Origin: Mesorhizobium_L sp035547755 | GTDB taxonomy: Bacteria > Pseudomonadota > Alphaproteobacteria > Rhizobiales > Rhizobiaceae | Length of the DNA stretch: 64,000 nt | Assembly (NCBI GenBank): GCA_035547755.1 | Contig: DASZUG010000056.1 | Coordinates: 32,525-96,524, forward strand | Direction of reading: 5' to 3' | In this document: positions 25,849 through 34,297 of the stretch, piece after piece | Numbering within the stretch: position 1 is the stretch's first letter | Layout: the number at the start of each line of letters is the position of its first letter | The notes under the pieces: generated by a model | Told to the model about the DNA's origin: nothing | Database searches by the model: none | What the model saw: the letters and a program-made list of their open reading frames with translations, nothing else | Position numbers and translations under genes: made by a program

Positions 25849-27009
25849 ATGATGGCAACGAGGAACGCCGGCCGCCGCGCCGAGATCGCGGGCGCCGGCA
25901 TTGGCGGTCTCACGGTAGCGGCGGCGCTTGCCCAGCGGGGCTGGTCGGTGACGGTGCATGAACGAGCGCCGACGCTGAGGACATTCGGCGCCGGCATCTA
26001 TATCTGGAGCAACGGCCTGCGTGTCCTGAAGGCGGTTGGCGCCTACGACCGGGCGACGCTTGGCGCCCATGTCGGTCCTCGCTTCCACACGCGGGACCAT
26101 ATCAATGCCACGATGGAGGAGATTCCCATCAACGGGCCGGATGATGCCCGTCTGGTGACGATCCTGCGCGAGACCCTCATCAACACGCTGGTCGGTGTCT
26201 GCCGCGAGAGCGGCGTGGAGATCTTGACGAATTCGGAAGCCGTCGGCGCTACGGCGGAAGGCGAACTGGTCCTCGCCGGCGAGGTGCGCCGCAAGGCCGA
26301 TCTCGTGATCGGCGCCGACGGCATCAATTCGGCTGTGCGGGATTCCCTCGACCTGCTGCTCTACCGCAAGTATCTCGGTTATGGCGCGATCCGCATGCTC
26401 ATCCCCCGCTCCGATGACGACGTGCCCGCCGAGGACAGAGACCGCTATATCGAATATTTCACCGGCACGCGGCGCATCCTCTATACGCCCGCCAGCGCCA
26501 CCGACCTTTACGTGGCGCTGTGTTGCCGTTCCGATGATACGAGAGCCCTGACGGTCCCGGTCGATCGCGCCCTGTGGACCGGTTCCTTCCCCTATCTCGC
26601 CAATCTTGTCGCCCGGTTCGGCGATGCCGGCCGCTGGGACGCATTCGAGGTGACGAAGCTCAGGCAATGGTCGAAGGGGCGCGTCGCGATCCTCGGCGAT
26701 GCCGCGCATGCGATGCCGCCTTATCTCGGCCAAGGCGGCGGCTGCGCGCTAATGAATGCGCTGGGCCTTGCTGTCGCCGTCAGCGAAACGGACGATCTCG
26801 AAAAAGCCCTTGGCGACTGGGAGGCGCGCGAGCGGCCGCTGACCGAGCACACGCAGGACACCTCCGAGAATCTCGGCAGCATGAATTTCTGGCCGGACGA
26901 GGTGCGCTCCGCGGTGCTCAAGATCGTCGGCAAGTCGCGCCAGCTCGGCGAAGAACGCATGCGGACGGCCAGGCACGTGCCGACCGGCGCCGAGGCCTTC
27001 GCCGTTTGA
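25849..27009 (+). CDS. FAD-dependent monooxygenase, first enzyme of operon 2
   Basis: A 386-residue class A flavin hydroxylase. The start is a doubled ATG after TTGGAGG. FAD motif: AGAGIGGLTVAAAL; middle motif: LVIGADGINSAVR; GD motif: ILGDAAHAMPPYLGQGGG. It is followed after 23 bases by a HOD-type 2,4-dioxygenase gene, the same pairing as AqdB-AqdC in alkylquinolone degraders, where the flavoenzyme adds the 3-hydroxyl required for ring opening. I therefore infer C3 hydroxylation of a 4-quinolone-like compound, possibly with loss of a 2-carboxyl. The ligand is not readable from sequence. Confidence 0.85.
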   Translation: MMATRNAGRRAEIAGAGIGGLTVAAALAQRGWSVTVHERAPTLRTFGAGIYIWSNGLRVLKAVGAYDRATLGAHVGPRFHTRDHINATMEEIPINGPDDARLVTILRETLINTLVGVCRESGVEILTNSEAVGATAEGELVLAGEVRRKADLVIGADGINSAVRDSLDLLLYRKYLGYGAIRMLIPRSDDDVPAEDRDRYIEYFTGTRRILYTPASATDLYVALCCRSDDTRALTVPVDRALWTGSFPYLANLVARFGDAGRWDAFEVTKLRQWSKGRVAILGDAAHAMPPYLGQGGGCALMNALGLAVAVSETDDLEKALGDWEARERPLTEHTQDTSENLGSMNFWPDEVRSAVLKIVGKSRQLGEERMRTARHVPTGAEAFAV

Positions 27010-27032
27010 CCATTCGAGTTTTGGAGCCCGCA

Positions 27033-27827
27033 ATGAAATCCATCCAGATCGGCGCCAACACCTTCTCCTGGGATGAGGCCGGCGAGGGAGACGTCGTCCT
27101 GCTGCTGTCCGGCTGGTGCCAGGACCATCGCCTGTTCAAGACGCTGGCGCCCGAACTGGCGAAGACGCACCGCGTCATCCGCCTCGACTGGCGCGGCCAT
27201 GGCGAGCACCGCGAGCATGACGGTGATTTCTCCACCGGCGACCAGGCTTCGGACGTCCTTGCCTTCCTCGACCGGATGGAGATCGAGAGGGTTGTGCCGG
27301 TTTCGACCTCGCATGGCGGCTGGGCCAATATCGAGGCGACGGATCGTGCCGGCGTCGCGCGCATCCCGCGCTCGGTCGTCATCGACTGGATCCAGACGAC
27401 GCCGAACGAGGATTTCTTCCGTTCGATCGAGGAATTGCAGGAGCGCTCGGCCTGGGAGAAAGGCCGCGGCGACCTCTTCGCCTACTGGATCGGGGATACG
27501 GACAATCGCGACATCATCGATCACGTCAGGAACGAGATGGCCGGCTATAGCTTCGAGATGTGGGCGCGCTCGGGCCGCGAGATCGCTATAGCCTACCGCA
27601 AATGGGGCAATCCGATGCGGCGCATGGCGGCGATGAAGGAGCACCGGCCGATCACGCATATCTTCTCGCAGCCCTTCGAGCCGGAATATCTGCAGGCGCA
27701 ACTGGATTTCGCCGCGAAGAACGGCTGGTACAAGCCGAACAAGCTGCCGGGGCGCACGCATTTCCCGACGCTGGAACAGCCGAAGGTCGTGGCCGACGCC
27801 ATCCGCGCTTTCCTGCGGGAGGGCTGA
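27033..27827 (+). CDS. Cofactor-free 2,4-dioxygenase of the HOD/QDO/AqdC family
   Basis: A 264-residue alpha/beta-hydrolase-fold protein recognisable as a relative of 1H-3-hydroxy-4-oxoquinaldine 2,4-dioxygenase. All four key positions of HOD (S101, D126, W160, H251) are present with identical spacing: S93 (STSHGGW), D118 (VVIDWI), W152 (LFAYWIG) and H243 (GRTHFPT). LLLSGWCQDHR and ITHIFSQPFEPEY also match the family closely. Known members cleave 3-hydroxy-4(1H)-quinolones with O2 and no cofactor, releasing CO and an N-acylanthranilate. The substrate side chain here is unknown. An ordinary hydrolase is unlikely given the H/D/W pattern. Confidence 0.86.
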   Translation: MKSIQIGANTFSWDEAGEGDVVLLLSGWCQDHRLFKTLAPELAKTHRVIRLDWRGHGEHREHDGDFSTGDQASDVLAFLDRMEIERVVPVSTSHGGWANIEATDRAGVARIPRSVVIDWIQTTPNEDFFRSIEELQERSAWEKGRGDLFAYWIGDTDNRDIIDHVRNEMAGYSFEMWARSGREIAIAYRKWGNPMRRMAAMKEHRPITHIFSQPFEPEYLQAQLDFAAKNGWYKPNKLPGRTHFPTLEQPKVVADAIRAFLREG

Positions 27828-27831
27828 GAGA

Positions 27832-28716
27832 ATGGCAGGCACGCTCGCCGAGGAAGTCGAATGGCCGCGCGAAAGGCTTGACCGCGACTACAGCGCGCGC
27901 GCCACGGTTTCTGTCGAGCGGTTTGAGACGGAGATGCGGCGCTCCCGCTCGCTTTCCGATGCGATGCGGGAGCCGTGGGCGACGCATCTCGATGTCGTCT
28001 ATGACGAGGCGAGCGGTCAGACGCTCGATGTCTTCGGCACCGGCGGCGCGCTCCGCCCGGCTTTCATGTTCATTCATGGCGGCTACTGGCGTCTGCTGTC
28101 GAAACGCGATTCCGCCTTCATGGCCGGCACGCTGGCGAAACACGGCATCGCCTCCGTGGCGGTCGACTATCGCCTCGCGCCGGAGGCGACGCTGACCGAG
28201 ATTGTGCGCGAGATGCGCGCCGCTATCGCCTTCCTGTGGAAGAACGGCCGCCGCTATGGCATCGATCCGGAGCGAATCTATGTCGGCGGCAGTTCGGCGG
28301 GCGGGCATCTGGCCGGCACGGTGATTTCCGGCGGCTGGCAGCGGCATTTCGGCGTGCCCGAGAATGTCGTCAAGGGCGCGATGCCGATCAGCGGCCTCTT
28401 CCATCTGGCGCCGATCGCGAAATCCTTCGCGCAGGACTGGTTGTCGCTGGACGACGACGCCGTGAAGACGCTCAGCCCGGCGGAGAACCTGCCCGTCGAA
28501 GGTTGCCCGATCGTGATCGCATATGCCGATGGCGAGGCGGAGGGCTTCAAGCGGCAATCGGCCGAATATCATCGCCTGTGGCGGGAAGCGGGCTTCTCCT
28601 CGACGCTGATGGAAATCCCGGATCGCAACCATTTCGACGTGATCCTCGACCTTGCCGAGGAAGACGCGATGCTGACGCAGGCGCTGCTGCGCCTGATCCA
28701 TGGAGATGCGGCCTGA
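27832..28716 (+). CDS. HGGYW-type alpha/beta hydrolase, probable N-acylanthranilate amidase
   Basis: A 294-residue hydrolase starting four bases after the dioxygenase gene. The oxyanion motif HGGYW is at residues 82-86, the nucleophile is S155 in GGSSAGGHLAG, and the acid and base are probably in VIAYADGEAEGF and PDRNHFDVI. HGGYW is the hallmark of kynurenine formamidase (arylformamidase) and of AqdA-like amidases. The context suggests hydrolysis of the N-formyl, N-acyl or N-oxalyl anthranilate made by the preceding enzyme, giving a free (hydroxy)anthranilate. Confidence 0.86.
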   Translation: MAGTLAEEVEWPRERLDRDYSARATVSVERFETEMRRSRSLSDAMREPWATHLDVVYDEASGQTLDVFGTGGALRPAFMFIHGGYWRLLSKRDSAFMAGTLAKHGIASVAVDYRLAPEATLTEIVREMRAAIAFLWKNGRRYGIDPERIYVGGSSAGGHLAGTVISGGWQRHFGVPENVVKGAMPISGLFHLAPIAKSFAQDWLSLDDDAVKTLSPAENLPVEGCPIVIAYADGEAEGFKRQSAEYHRLWREAGFSSTLMEIPDRNHFDVILDLAEEDAMLTQALLRLIHGDAA

Positions 28717-28746
28717 CGCAGGCCGAAGAAGAATGATGGACGGAAG

Positions 28747-29703
28747 ATGAAATACACGAAGAAAGACGCCAAGGCCTATTCGCGCCAGACCATGAAAGGC
28801 ATCTGGGCTGCGGCGCTGCTGCCGTTCACGCCGTCGCTCGCGGTCGACGAGGAAGGATTCCGCCGCAATATCGATCACTGGATCGAAGACCTCGGCATCG
28901 ACGGCTTCTTCATCGCCGGCAAGCAGGGCGAGTTCTTTTCCATGTCGCTCGACGAGCGCAAGAGGAATTTCGAGCTTGCCGTGGAAGCCTGCGCCGGCCG
29001 CGCCCAGACCATCATGTCCTGCTCGGATCAGAACATGGACGTGGTGATCGAGCTTGCGAAACACGCCGAGAAGGTCGGCGCCGACTATATCGTCGTCCAC
29101 GCCCCGTTGCTGCATTTCTTCAAGGCGCAGGACGAGACGCTGCTCAATTATTACCGCACCATCGCCGATCAGGTGGACATCGGCATGGCGCTCTGGAGCC
29201 ATCCCGACAGCGGCTATCTGATGAGCCCCGAGCTCTGCAACAGGCTTGCCGACATCGAGAATGTCGTGGCGATCAAATACAGCGTGCCGCGCCCGATGTA
29301 TGCCGAACTGACCCGGCTCGCGGGCGACCGCATCATCGTCAGCACGGCGTCGGAGGAGGAGTGGCTGGACAATATCCTCGATCTCGGCTGGCGGCTCTAT
29401 CTCTGCTCGTCGCCGCCCTATCTCATCCAGACGAAGGCGGACTGCCGCATGCGCGAATACACCGACCTCGCCTTCGCCGGCAAGGCGGAGGAAGCGCGCC
29501 GCGTGCGCGACAGCCTCGATTCCGTCCGCGCCGCGCTCAAGGGCACACGGCCGGCCGAGAAGCCGCATGCGCATCAGAAATACTGGCAGGACCTGCTCGG
29601 CCAGACGGGCGGCAGGGTCCGGCCGCCGCTGCTCGAACTGACCGAGGCCGAAAAGAAGGCGACGCGGGAGGCTTTCGAGGCCTGTGGACTGAAGATAGGG
29701 TAA
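28747..29703 (+). CDS. Dihydrodipicolinate synthase-family lyase/hydratase
   Basis: A 318-residue DapA-superfamily TIM barrel. The Schiff-base lysine is in VVAIKYSVPR. The usual GTTGE loop is replaced by IAGKQGEFFSMS, and a C-terminal extension (from about residue 255) is rich in charged residues. It is therefore not lysine biosynthesis. Related enzymes in catabolic clusters are 2-oxo-acid aldolases, hydratase-aldolases or deaminating lyases. It lies between the amidase and the 3-hydroxyanthranilate dioxygenase genes, so it may act on a ring-fission product or on a side chain released earlier. This cannot be settled from sequence. Confidence 0.82.
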   Translation: MKYTKKDAKAYSRQTMKGIWAAALLPFTPSLAVDEEGFRRNIDHWIEDLGIDGFFIAGKQGEFFSMSLDERKRNFELAVEACAGRAQTIMSCSDQNMDVVIELAKHAEKVGADYIVVHAPLLHFFKAQDETLLNYYRTIADQVDIGMALWSHPDSGYLMSPELCNRLADIENVVAIKYSVPRPMYAELTRLAGDRIIVSTASEEEWLDNILDLGWRLYLCSSPPYLIQTKADCRMREYTDLAFAGKAEEARRVRDSLDSVRAALKGTRPAEKPHAHQKYWQDLLGQTGGRVRPPLLELTEAEKKATREAFEACGLKIG

Positions 29704-29748
29704 GCGCAAACGCGCGGATTTGACCCATGTCGAGGAAGGAGGAAACCG

Positions 29749-30297
29749 ATGAGTGAACGACGCCTTTCGGCATTCAACTTTTCAAAGTGGATCGACGACC
29801 ATGCCCATTTGCTGAAGCCGCCGGTCGGCAATCAGCAGATCTGGGAGGACGCCGGCATGATGGTGACGATCGTCGGCGGCCCCAACAAGCGCACCGACTT
29901 CCACGACGACCCGGTCGAGGAGTTCTTCTACCAGATCAAGGGCAACATGGTGCTCAAGGTGGGAGACAATGGCGACTTCTACGACGTGCCGATCCGTGAA
30001 GGCGACATCTTCCTGCTGCCGCCGCATGTGCGCCATTCGCCGCAGCGCCCCGAGGAGGGTTCCATCGGTCTGGTGATCGAGCCCAAGCGCCAGCCGCATG
30101 AGAAGGATGCCTTCGAGTGGTATTGCTTCGAATGCAACGCGCTCGTGCATCGGGTCGAGGTGTCGCTGAAGAGCATCGTGCGCGACCTGCCGCCGCTCTA
30201 CCAGGCCTTCTACGCCGACGAGAAGGCGCGGACTTGCCCGAAATGCGGCACCGTCCATCCCGGCAAGACGCCGCCCGATGGCTGGGTCGTCGTTTGA
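29749..30297 (+). CDS. nbaC: 3-hydroxyanthranilate 3,4-dioxygenase
   Basis: A 182-residue cupin that clearly fits bacterial HAAO. Catalytic iron ligands are H52 and E58 (FHDDPVEEFF) and H96 (PPHVRHSPQR). The rubredoxin-like second metal site of bacterial enzymes is complete: C126/C129 (CFEC) and C163/C166 (CPKC). The reaction opens 3-hydroxyanthranilate to 2-amino-3-carboxymuconate semialdehyde. GGAGGAAACCG precedes the ATG. Its presence shows that operon 2 produces an ortho-aminophenol carboxylate. No ACMS decarboxylase is encoded in the window. Confidence 0.93.
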   Translation: MSERRLSAFNFSKWIDDHAHLLKPPVGNQQIWEDAGMMVTIVGGPNKRTDFHDDPVEEFFYQIKGNMVLKVGDNGDFYDVPIREGDIFLLPPHVRHSPQRPEEGSIGLVIEPKRQPHEKDAFEWYCFECNALVHRVEVSLKSIVRDLPPLYQAFYADEKARTCPKCGTVHPGKTPPDGWVVV

Positions 30298-30312
30298 GGA
30301 AAAACCAATCTG

Positions 30313-30338
30313 TGCGCCGGGCCCTTCGGGCCGGCGCA
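30313..30338 (+). other. Strong intercistronic hairpin between HAAO and Liv binding-protein genes
   Basis: TGCGCCGG (30313-30320) pairs with CCGGCGCA (30331-30338), with a further CCC/GGG inner stem closed by a UUCG-type loop. The plus strand continues with A-rich sequence, not a T tract, so this is more likely an mRNA-stability or processing element than a terminator. Such hairpins often adjust expression of binding-protein genes. Confidence 0.55.
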
Positions 30339-30385
30339 AAAACAAAGGCGAAAGCTGCCGATTTTTAATGAGAGGAGAAGGGGAA

Positions 30386-31552
30386 ATGTTGAGGAGAACT
30401 TTTCTGGCACTGGCCGCGACCGCATTGATGGCGCTGCCCGTCCAGGCGCAGGAACCGGTCAAGATCGGCATGATCACCACCCTGTCCGGTCCCGCCGGCT
30501 ATCTCGGACAGGACATTCGCGACGGCTTCAAGCTGGCGATCGAAATGGATGGCGGCAAGCTCGGCGGCATCCCTGTCAAGCTCAAGATCGAGGACGATAA
30601 CCTGAAGCCCGGCCAGGGCAAGCAGATCGCCGACAAGATGCTGAACAATGAAGGCATCAAGCTCTTCACCGGCATTGTCTTCTCCAACGTCGCCGGTGCG
30701 ACGGTGCCGGACATCCTCGATGCGGGCGCCTTCTATATCGGTCCCAACGCCGCGCCGTCGACTTTCGCCGGCAAGGGCTGTGACAAGAACTATTTCATCG
30801 TCTCCTGGCAGAACGACAGCCTGCATGAAGCCGCCGGCCAGCTTGCCACCAATCTCGGCTACAAGACGGCCTTCGTCCTGGCGCCGAACTACCAGGCTGG
30901 CAAGGACGCCATCACCGGCTTTAAGCGCTATTTCAAGGGCAAGATCGTCGGCGAGATCTATACCAGCCTCGGCCAGACCGACTTTGCCGCCGAGATGGCG
31001 CAGATTCGCGCCGCCAAGCCGGAGGTGGTGTTCCAGTTCGAGCCCGGCGGCATGGGCATCGCCTTCATGCGCCAGTACGAGCAGGCCGGCCTGCTGAAGA
31101 CGGTGCCGATGGTGCTGTCGGAACCGTCGCTCGACGCCGTCATCCTGAAGGCGGTCGGTTCCGCCGCGCTCGGCCTCAACGTCGCCGCCCACTGGAACAC
31201 GGATTTCGACAATCCGGCGAACAAGAAGTTCATGGCGGCCTGGACGAAGGCTTACAACCGCGTGCCGACCTATTACGCCAGCCAGGGCTATGACGCGGCG
31301 CTGGCGATCGGGGCGGCGCTCAAGGCCACCAACGGCGATGTCGCCAACGCCGATGCCTTCCGGGACGCCATGCGCAAGGCCGACTTCCAGTCCGTGCGCG
31401 GCGCGTTCAAGTTCGGTCCCAACCAGCATCCGGTCCAGAACTGGTATGCGCTGAAGGTCGAGAAGGGCGCCGACGGCCAGCCTGTGCTGAAGACCGTCGG
31501 CGAGGTCCTCAAGGACCATGGCGACGCCTATTCGGCCCAATGCAAGATGTAG
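30386..31552 (+). CDS. livK: Liv-type ABC substrate-binding protein (second paralogue)
   Basis: A 388-residue type I binding protein. The start at 30386 has AGGAGAAGGGGAA upstream and gives a short Sec signal peptide ending PVQAQ. The mature protein begins EPVKIGMITTLSGPAGYLGQ and shares long runs with the protein encoded at 23362-24558 (for example LGQTDFAAEMAQIR and EPGGMGIAFMRQY). Aromatic acids are common ligands for Liv-type importers inside aromatic catabolic operons, so it probably binds the operon 2 substrate. Confidence 0.9.
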   Translation: MLRRTFLALAATALMALPVQAQEPVKIGMITTLSGPAGYLGQDIRDGFKLAIEMDGGKLGGIPVKLKIEDDNLKPGQGKQIADKMLNNEGIKLFTGIVFSNVAGATVPDILDAGAFYIGPNAAPSTFAGKGCDKNYFIVSWQNDSLHEAAGQLATNLGYKTAFVLAPNYQAGKDAITGFKRYFKGKIVGEIYTSLGQTDFAAEMAQIRAAKPEVVFQFEPGGMGIAFMRQYEQAGLLKTVPMVLSEPSLDAVILKAVGSAALGLNVAAHWNTDFDNPANKKFMAAWTKAYNRVPTYYASQGYDAALAIGAALKATNGDVANADAFRDAMRKADFQSVRGAFKFGPNQHPVQNWYALKVEKGADGQPVLKTVGEVLKDHGDAYSAQCKM

Positions 31553-31628
31553 CGGCGTGAGCCGAGCGGGCGCGGCGGGGCCGTGTCCTCGCCGGATCGC
31601 CATCCCTTTCAACCCGAGGCGTATTCCG

Positions 31629-32543
31629 ATGGCGCTCTTTCTGGAGCAATTGCTGAACGGCCTTCAGTTCGGGGTCATGCTGTTCTTGCTGGCAGCTGGC
31701 CTGACCCTGATCTTCGGCATCATGGGCGTCATCAATCTCGCGCATGGCTCGATCTACATGGTCGGCGCCTATGCCGGCACATGGGTGGCGATGGCGACCG
31801 GCTCGTTCCTTCTCGGCGTGCTGGCGGCGCTTGCCGCCGCCGCGCTTGCCGGCGCCGCGATGGAGTTCCTCATCGTGCGCCGCCTCTACAAGCGCGATCC
31901 GCTCGACCAGGTCTTGGCGACTTTCGCGCTGATCCTGATCTTCAACCAGCTGGTGACATTGCTGTTCGGCCGCCAGCCGCTCTTCGCTTCCATGCCGTCG
32001 CTGCTGGGCGGCTCGGTGCAACTGCTGCCGGGCCTTGTCTATCCGGTCTATCGCCTCGCCATCATCGTCGTCGGCCTTCTCGTGGCGCTCGGGCTTTATC
32101 TGATGATCAACCGCACCCGCATCGGCATGCTGGTGCGCGCCGGCTCGACCAATCGTGAAATGGTGCGCGCGCTCGGCGTCGATATCCGCATGCTTTATAC
32201 GGTCGTCTTCGGCCTCGGCGCGCTGCTCGCCGGCCTGGCCGGCGTCATGGCGGGGCCGATCCTGGCGGTGCAGGTCGGCATGGGCGAACAGATCCTCATC
32301 ACCACTTTCGTCGTCGTGGTCGTCGGCGGCGTCGGCTCCATTCGCGGCGCGTTCTTCGCCAGCCTGCTTCTGGGCGTCGTCGACACGCTGCTGCGCGCCT
32401 ATCTGCCGTCGATGCTCCATCACATAATGGCCGTTTCCGAAGCCGATGCGCTCGGCTCCGGCATCGCTTCCATGGGGATTTATCTCCTGATGGCCGTCGT
32501 GCTTCTCATCCGCCCGAAGGGGCTGTTCGTCTCCAACCTCTGA
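31629..32543 (+). CDS. livH: Liv-type ABC importer permease LivH
   Basis: A 304-residue inner-membrane permease with about eight helices. Family signatures are LIFGIMGVINLAHGS near the N-terminus and VVVVVGGVGSIRGAFFAS near the C-terminus. It begins 76 bases after the binding-protein gene and pairs with LivM to form the channel. Confidence 0.93.
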   Translation: MALFLEQLLNGLQFGVMLFLLAAGLTLIFGIMGVINLAHGSIYMVGAYAGTWVAMATGSFLLGVLAALAAAALAGAAMEFLIVRRLYKRDPLDQVLATFALILIFNQLVTLLFGRQPLFASMPSLLGGSVQLLPGLVYPVYRLAIIVVGLLVALGLYLMINRTRIGMLVRAGSTNREMVRALGVDIRMLYTVVFGLGALLAGLAGVMAGPILAVQVGMGEQILITTFVVVVVGGVGSIRGAFFASLLLGVVDTLLRAYLPSMLHHIMAVSEADALGSGIASMGIYLLMAVVLLIRPKGLFVSNL

Positions 32544-32558
32544 TCGCTCGCGACACCG

Positions 32559-33542
32559 ATGCAAACTCCGGTCACCAAACCTCTTCTGATCGCGGCGGTC
32601 TTCGTCCTGCTGATCGCGCTGCCTATGATAGCGGGCGCGACGGGCAATCCCGCGCTGACCTCGCTCGCCACGCGCGCGCTGATCTACGGGATCGCGGCGG
32701 CGAGCCTCAATCTGGCGCTCGGCTATGGCGGCATGATCAGCTTCGGGCATGCCGCGTTCTTCGGCCTCGGCGGCTATGTGGTCGGCATCCTCTACCAGCA
32801 TTATACGCAGGACGACCTGTTCCTCGGCCTCATCCCCGGCACGAACCAGCTTCTGGTCACGCTGCCGCTGACGCTCATCGTCTGCGGCGCTGCCGCCGCG
32901 GCGATCGGCGCGCTGTCGCTGCGCACCGGCGGCGTCCAGTTCATCATGATCACGCTCGCCTTCGCGCAGATGCTGTTCTTCCTGTTCGTCTCGCTCAAGG
33001 CCTATGGCGGCAGCGACGGCCTCATCATCCGGCGTACCAACGAGCTGTTCGGGCTCAACATGAGGGACAAGCAGACCTATTATTATGTCTGCCTGGCGAT
33101 CGCCGCGCTCTTCTTCTTCCTCCTGTCGCGGCTGGTCAATTCGCGTTTCGGCAATGTGCTGGTCGGCTTGCGCCAGAACGAGCGCCGCATGGCGGCACTC
33201 GGCCTCCCTGCCTATCGCTACAAGCTCGTCGCCTTCGTCATTTCCGGCATGGGTGCAGGCCTCGCCGGCTGCCTGATGGCGAATTTCCTGCGCTTCACCA
33301 GCCCGGACATGGTGCACTGGACGAAATCGGGCGAACTGATGATCATGGTCGTCCTTGGCGGCGTCGGCACTCTGTTCGGCCCGCTGATCGGCGCCGCCGC
33401 TTATGTCGTCCTCGAATTCATCCTGTCTTCATGGACGGAATACTGGCAGCTCGGCCTCGGCTTCATCCTGCTCTTCGTCGTGCTCTACACAAACGGCGGC
33501 ATCGAGGCGCTTATCGGCCGCTTCGCGGGGAAGCGCGCATGA
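32559..33542 (+). CDS. livM: Liv-type ABC importer permease LivM
   Basis: A 327-residue permease. The signatures LNLALGYGGMISFGHAAFFG and VVLGGVGTLFGPLIGAA identify LivM. It is followed by an ATGA overlap with the LivG gene. The internal loop with LRTGGVQFIMITLAFAQM is typical of subgroups linked to non-amino-acid ligands, though ligand choice rests with the binding proteins. Confidence 0.93.
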   Translation: MQTPVTKPLLIAAVFVLLIALPMIAGATGNPALTSLATRALIYGIAAASLNLALGYGGMISFGHAAFFGLGGYVVGILYQHYTQDDLFLGLIPGTNQLLVTLPLTLIVCGAAAAAIGALSLRTGGVQFIMITLAFAQMLFFLFVSLKAYGGSDGLIIRRTNELFGLNMRDKQTYYYVCLAIAALFFFLLSRLVNSRFGNVLVGLRQNERRMAALGLPAYRYKLVAFVISGMGAGLAGCLMANFLRFTSPDMVHWTKSGELMIMVVLGGVGTLFGPLIGAAAYVVLEFILSSWTEYWQLGLGFILLFVVLYTNGGIEALIGRFAGKRA

Positions 33543-34297
33543 GCGGCCCGATCCTCAGCGTCAGCGGCCTCACCAAGCGCTTCGGCGGCTTCGTCGCGAC
33601 CGACAATGTCACCATCGATGTGCGTCCGGGAGAGGTGCACGCGCTGATCGGCCCGAACGGCGCCGGCAAGACCACTTTGATCGCGCAACTGGTGGGCGAA
33701 TTGAGGCAGGACGCGGGCACGATCGCGCTCGAAGGGCGCGACATCGGCGCGCTGCCGACGGCGACGCGCATCGGCCTCGGCCTTGCCCGTACCTTCCAGA
33801 TCACCTGCCTCCTGCCGGAATATACGGCGCTCGACAATGTCGCCCTCGCCGTCCAGGTCCGGCAAGGCCACAGTTTCCGCTTCTGGGGCGATGTGCGCCG
33901 GGAAAAGACCTTGCGCGAGGCGGCACTCGGTTTCCTCGGCAATATCGGGTTGGCGGGGCGCGCGGACGAGCGTGTCGCGAACCTGTCGCACGGCGAGCAG
34001 AAGGAACTGGAACTCGCCGTGGCGCTTGCCACCAAGCCCAGGCTCTTGCTGCTCGACGAGCCGATGGCGGGGCTCGGCCACGCGGAAAGCCGGCGCATGG
34101 TCGATCTTCTGACAGGCCTCAAGCACCGCGTCGGCATGTTGCTGGTCGAGCATGACATGGATGCGGTCTTCGCATTGGCCGACCGCATCTCGGTTCTTGT
34201 CTATGGGCGCATCATCGCCTCCGGGACGGCGGAGGAAATCCGCGACAACCCTGAGGTGCGCGCCGCCTATCTGGGCGAGGGGGACGAGCTATGCTGA
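33539..34297 (+). CDS. livG: Liv-type ABC importer ATPase LivG
   Basis: A 252-residue ATPase: Walker A GPNGAGKTTLIAQL, signature LSHGEQKELELAVAL, Walker B LLLLDEPMAGLG, and the C-terminal LivG tail AAYLGEGDE. It overlaps the genes on both sides (ATGA with livM; seven bases with livF), showing tight coupling. Confidence 0.93.
   Translation: MSGPILSVSGLTKRFGGFVATDNVTIDVRPGEVHALIGPNGAGKTTLIAQLVGELRQDAGTIALEGRDIGALPTATRIGLGLARTFQITCLLPEYTALDNVALAVQVRQGHSFRFWGDVRREKTLREAALGFLGNIGLAGRADERVANLSHGEQKELELAVALATKPRLLLLDEPMAGLGHAESRRMVDLLTGLKHRVGMLLVEHDMDAVFALADRISVLVYGRIIASGTAEEIRDNPEVRAAYLGEGDELC

Noticed and set aside
24813..27009. Long antisense frames opposite the LysR and FAD monooxygenase genes (up to about 470 codons).
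   Set aside because: They are mirror frames caused by GC-rich codon bias; the sense frames carry clear domains.
31509..33317. A 600-codon antisense frame opposite livH and livM, extremely rich in Asp, Glu, Arg and His.
   Set aside because: Composition is that expected from the complement of hydrophobic membrane helices; livH and livM are unambiguous.
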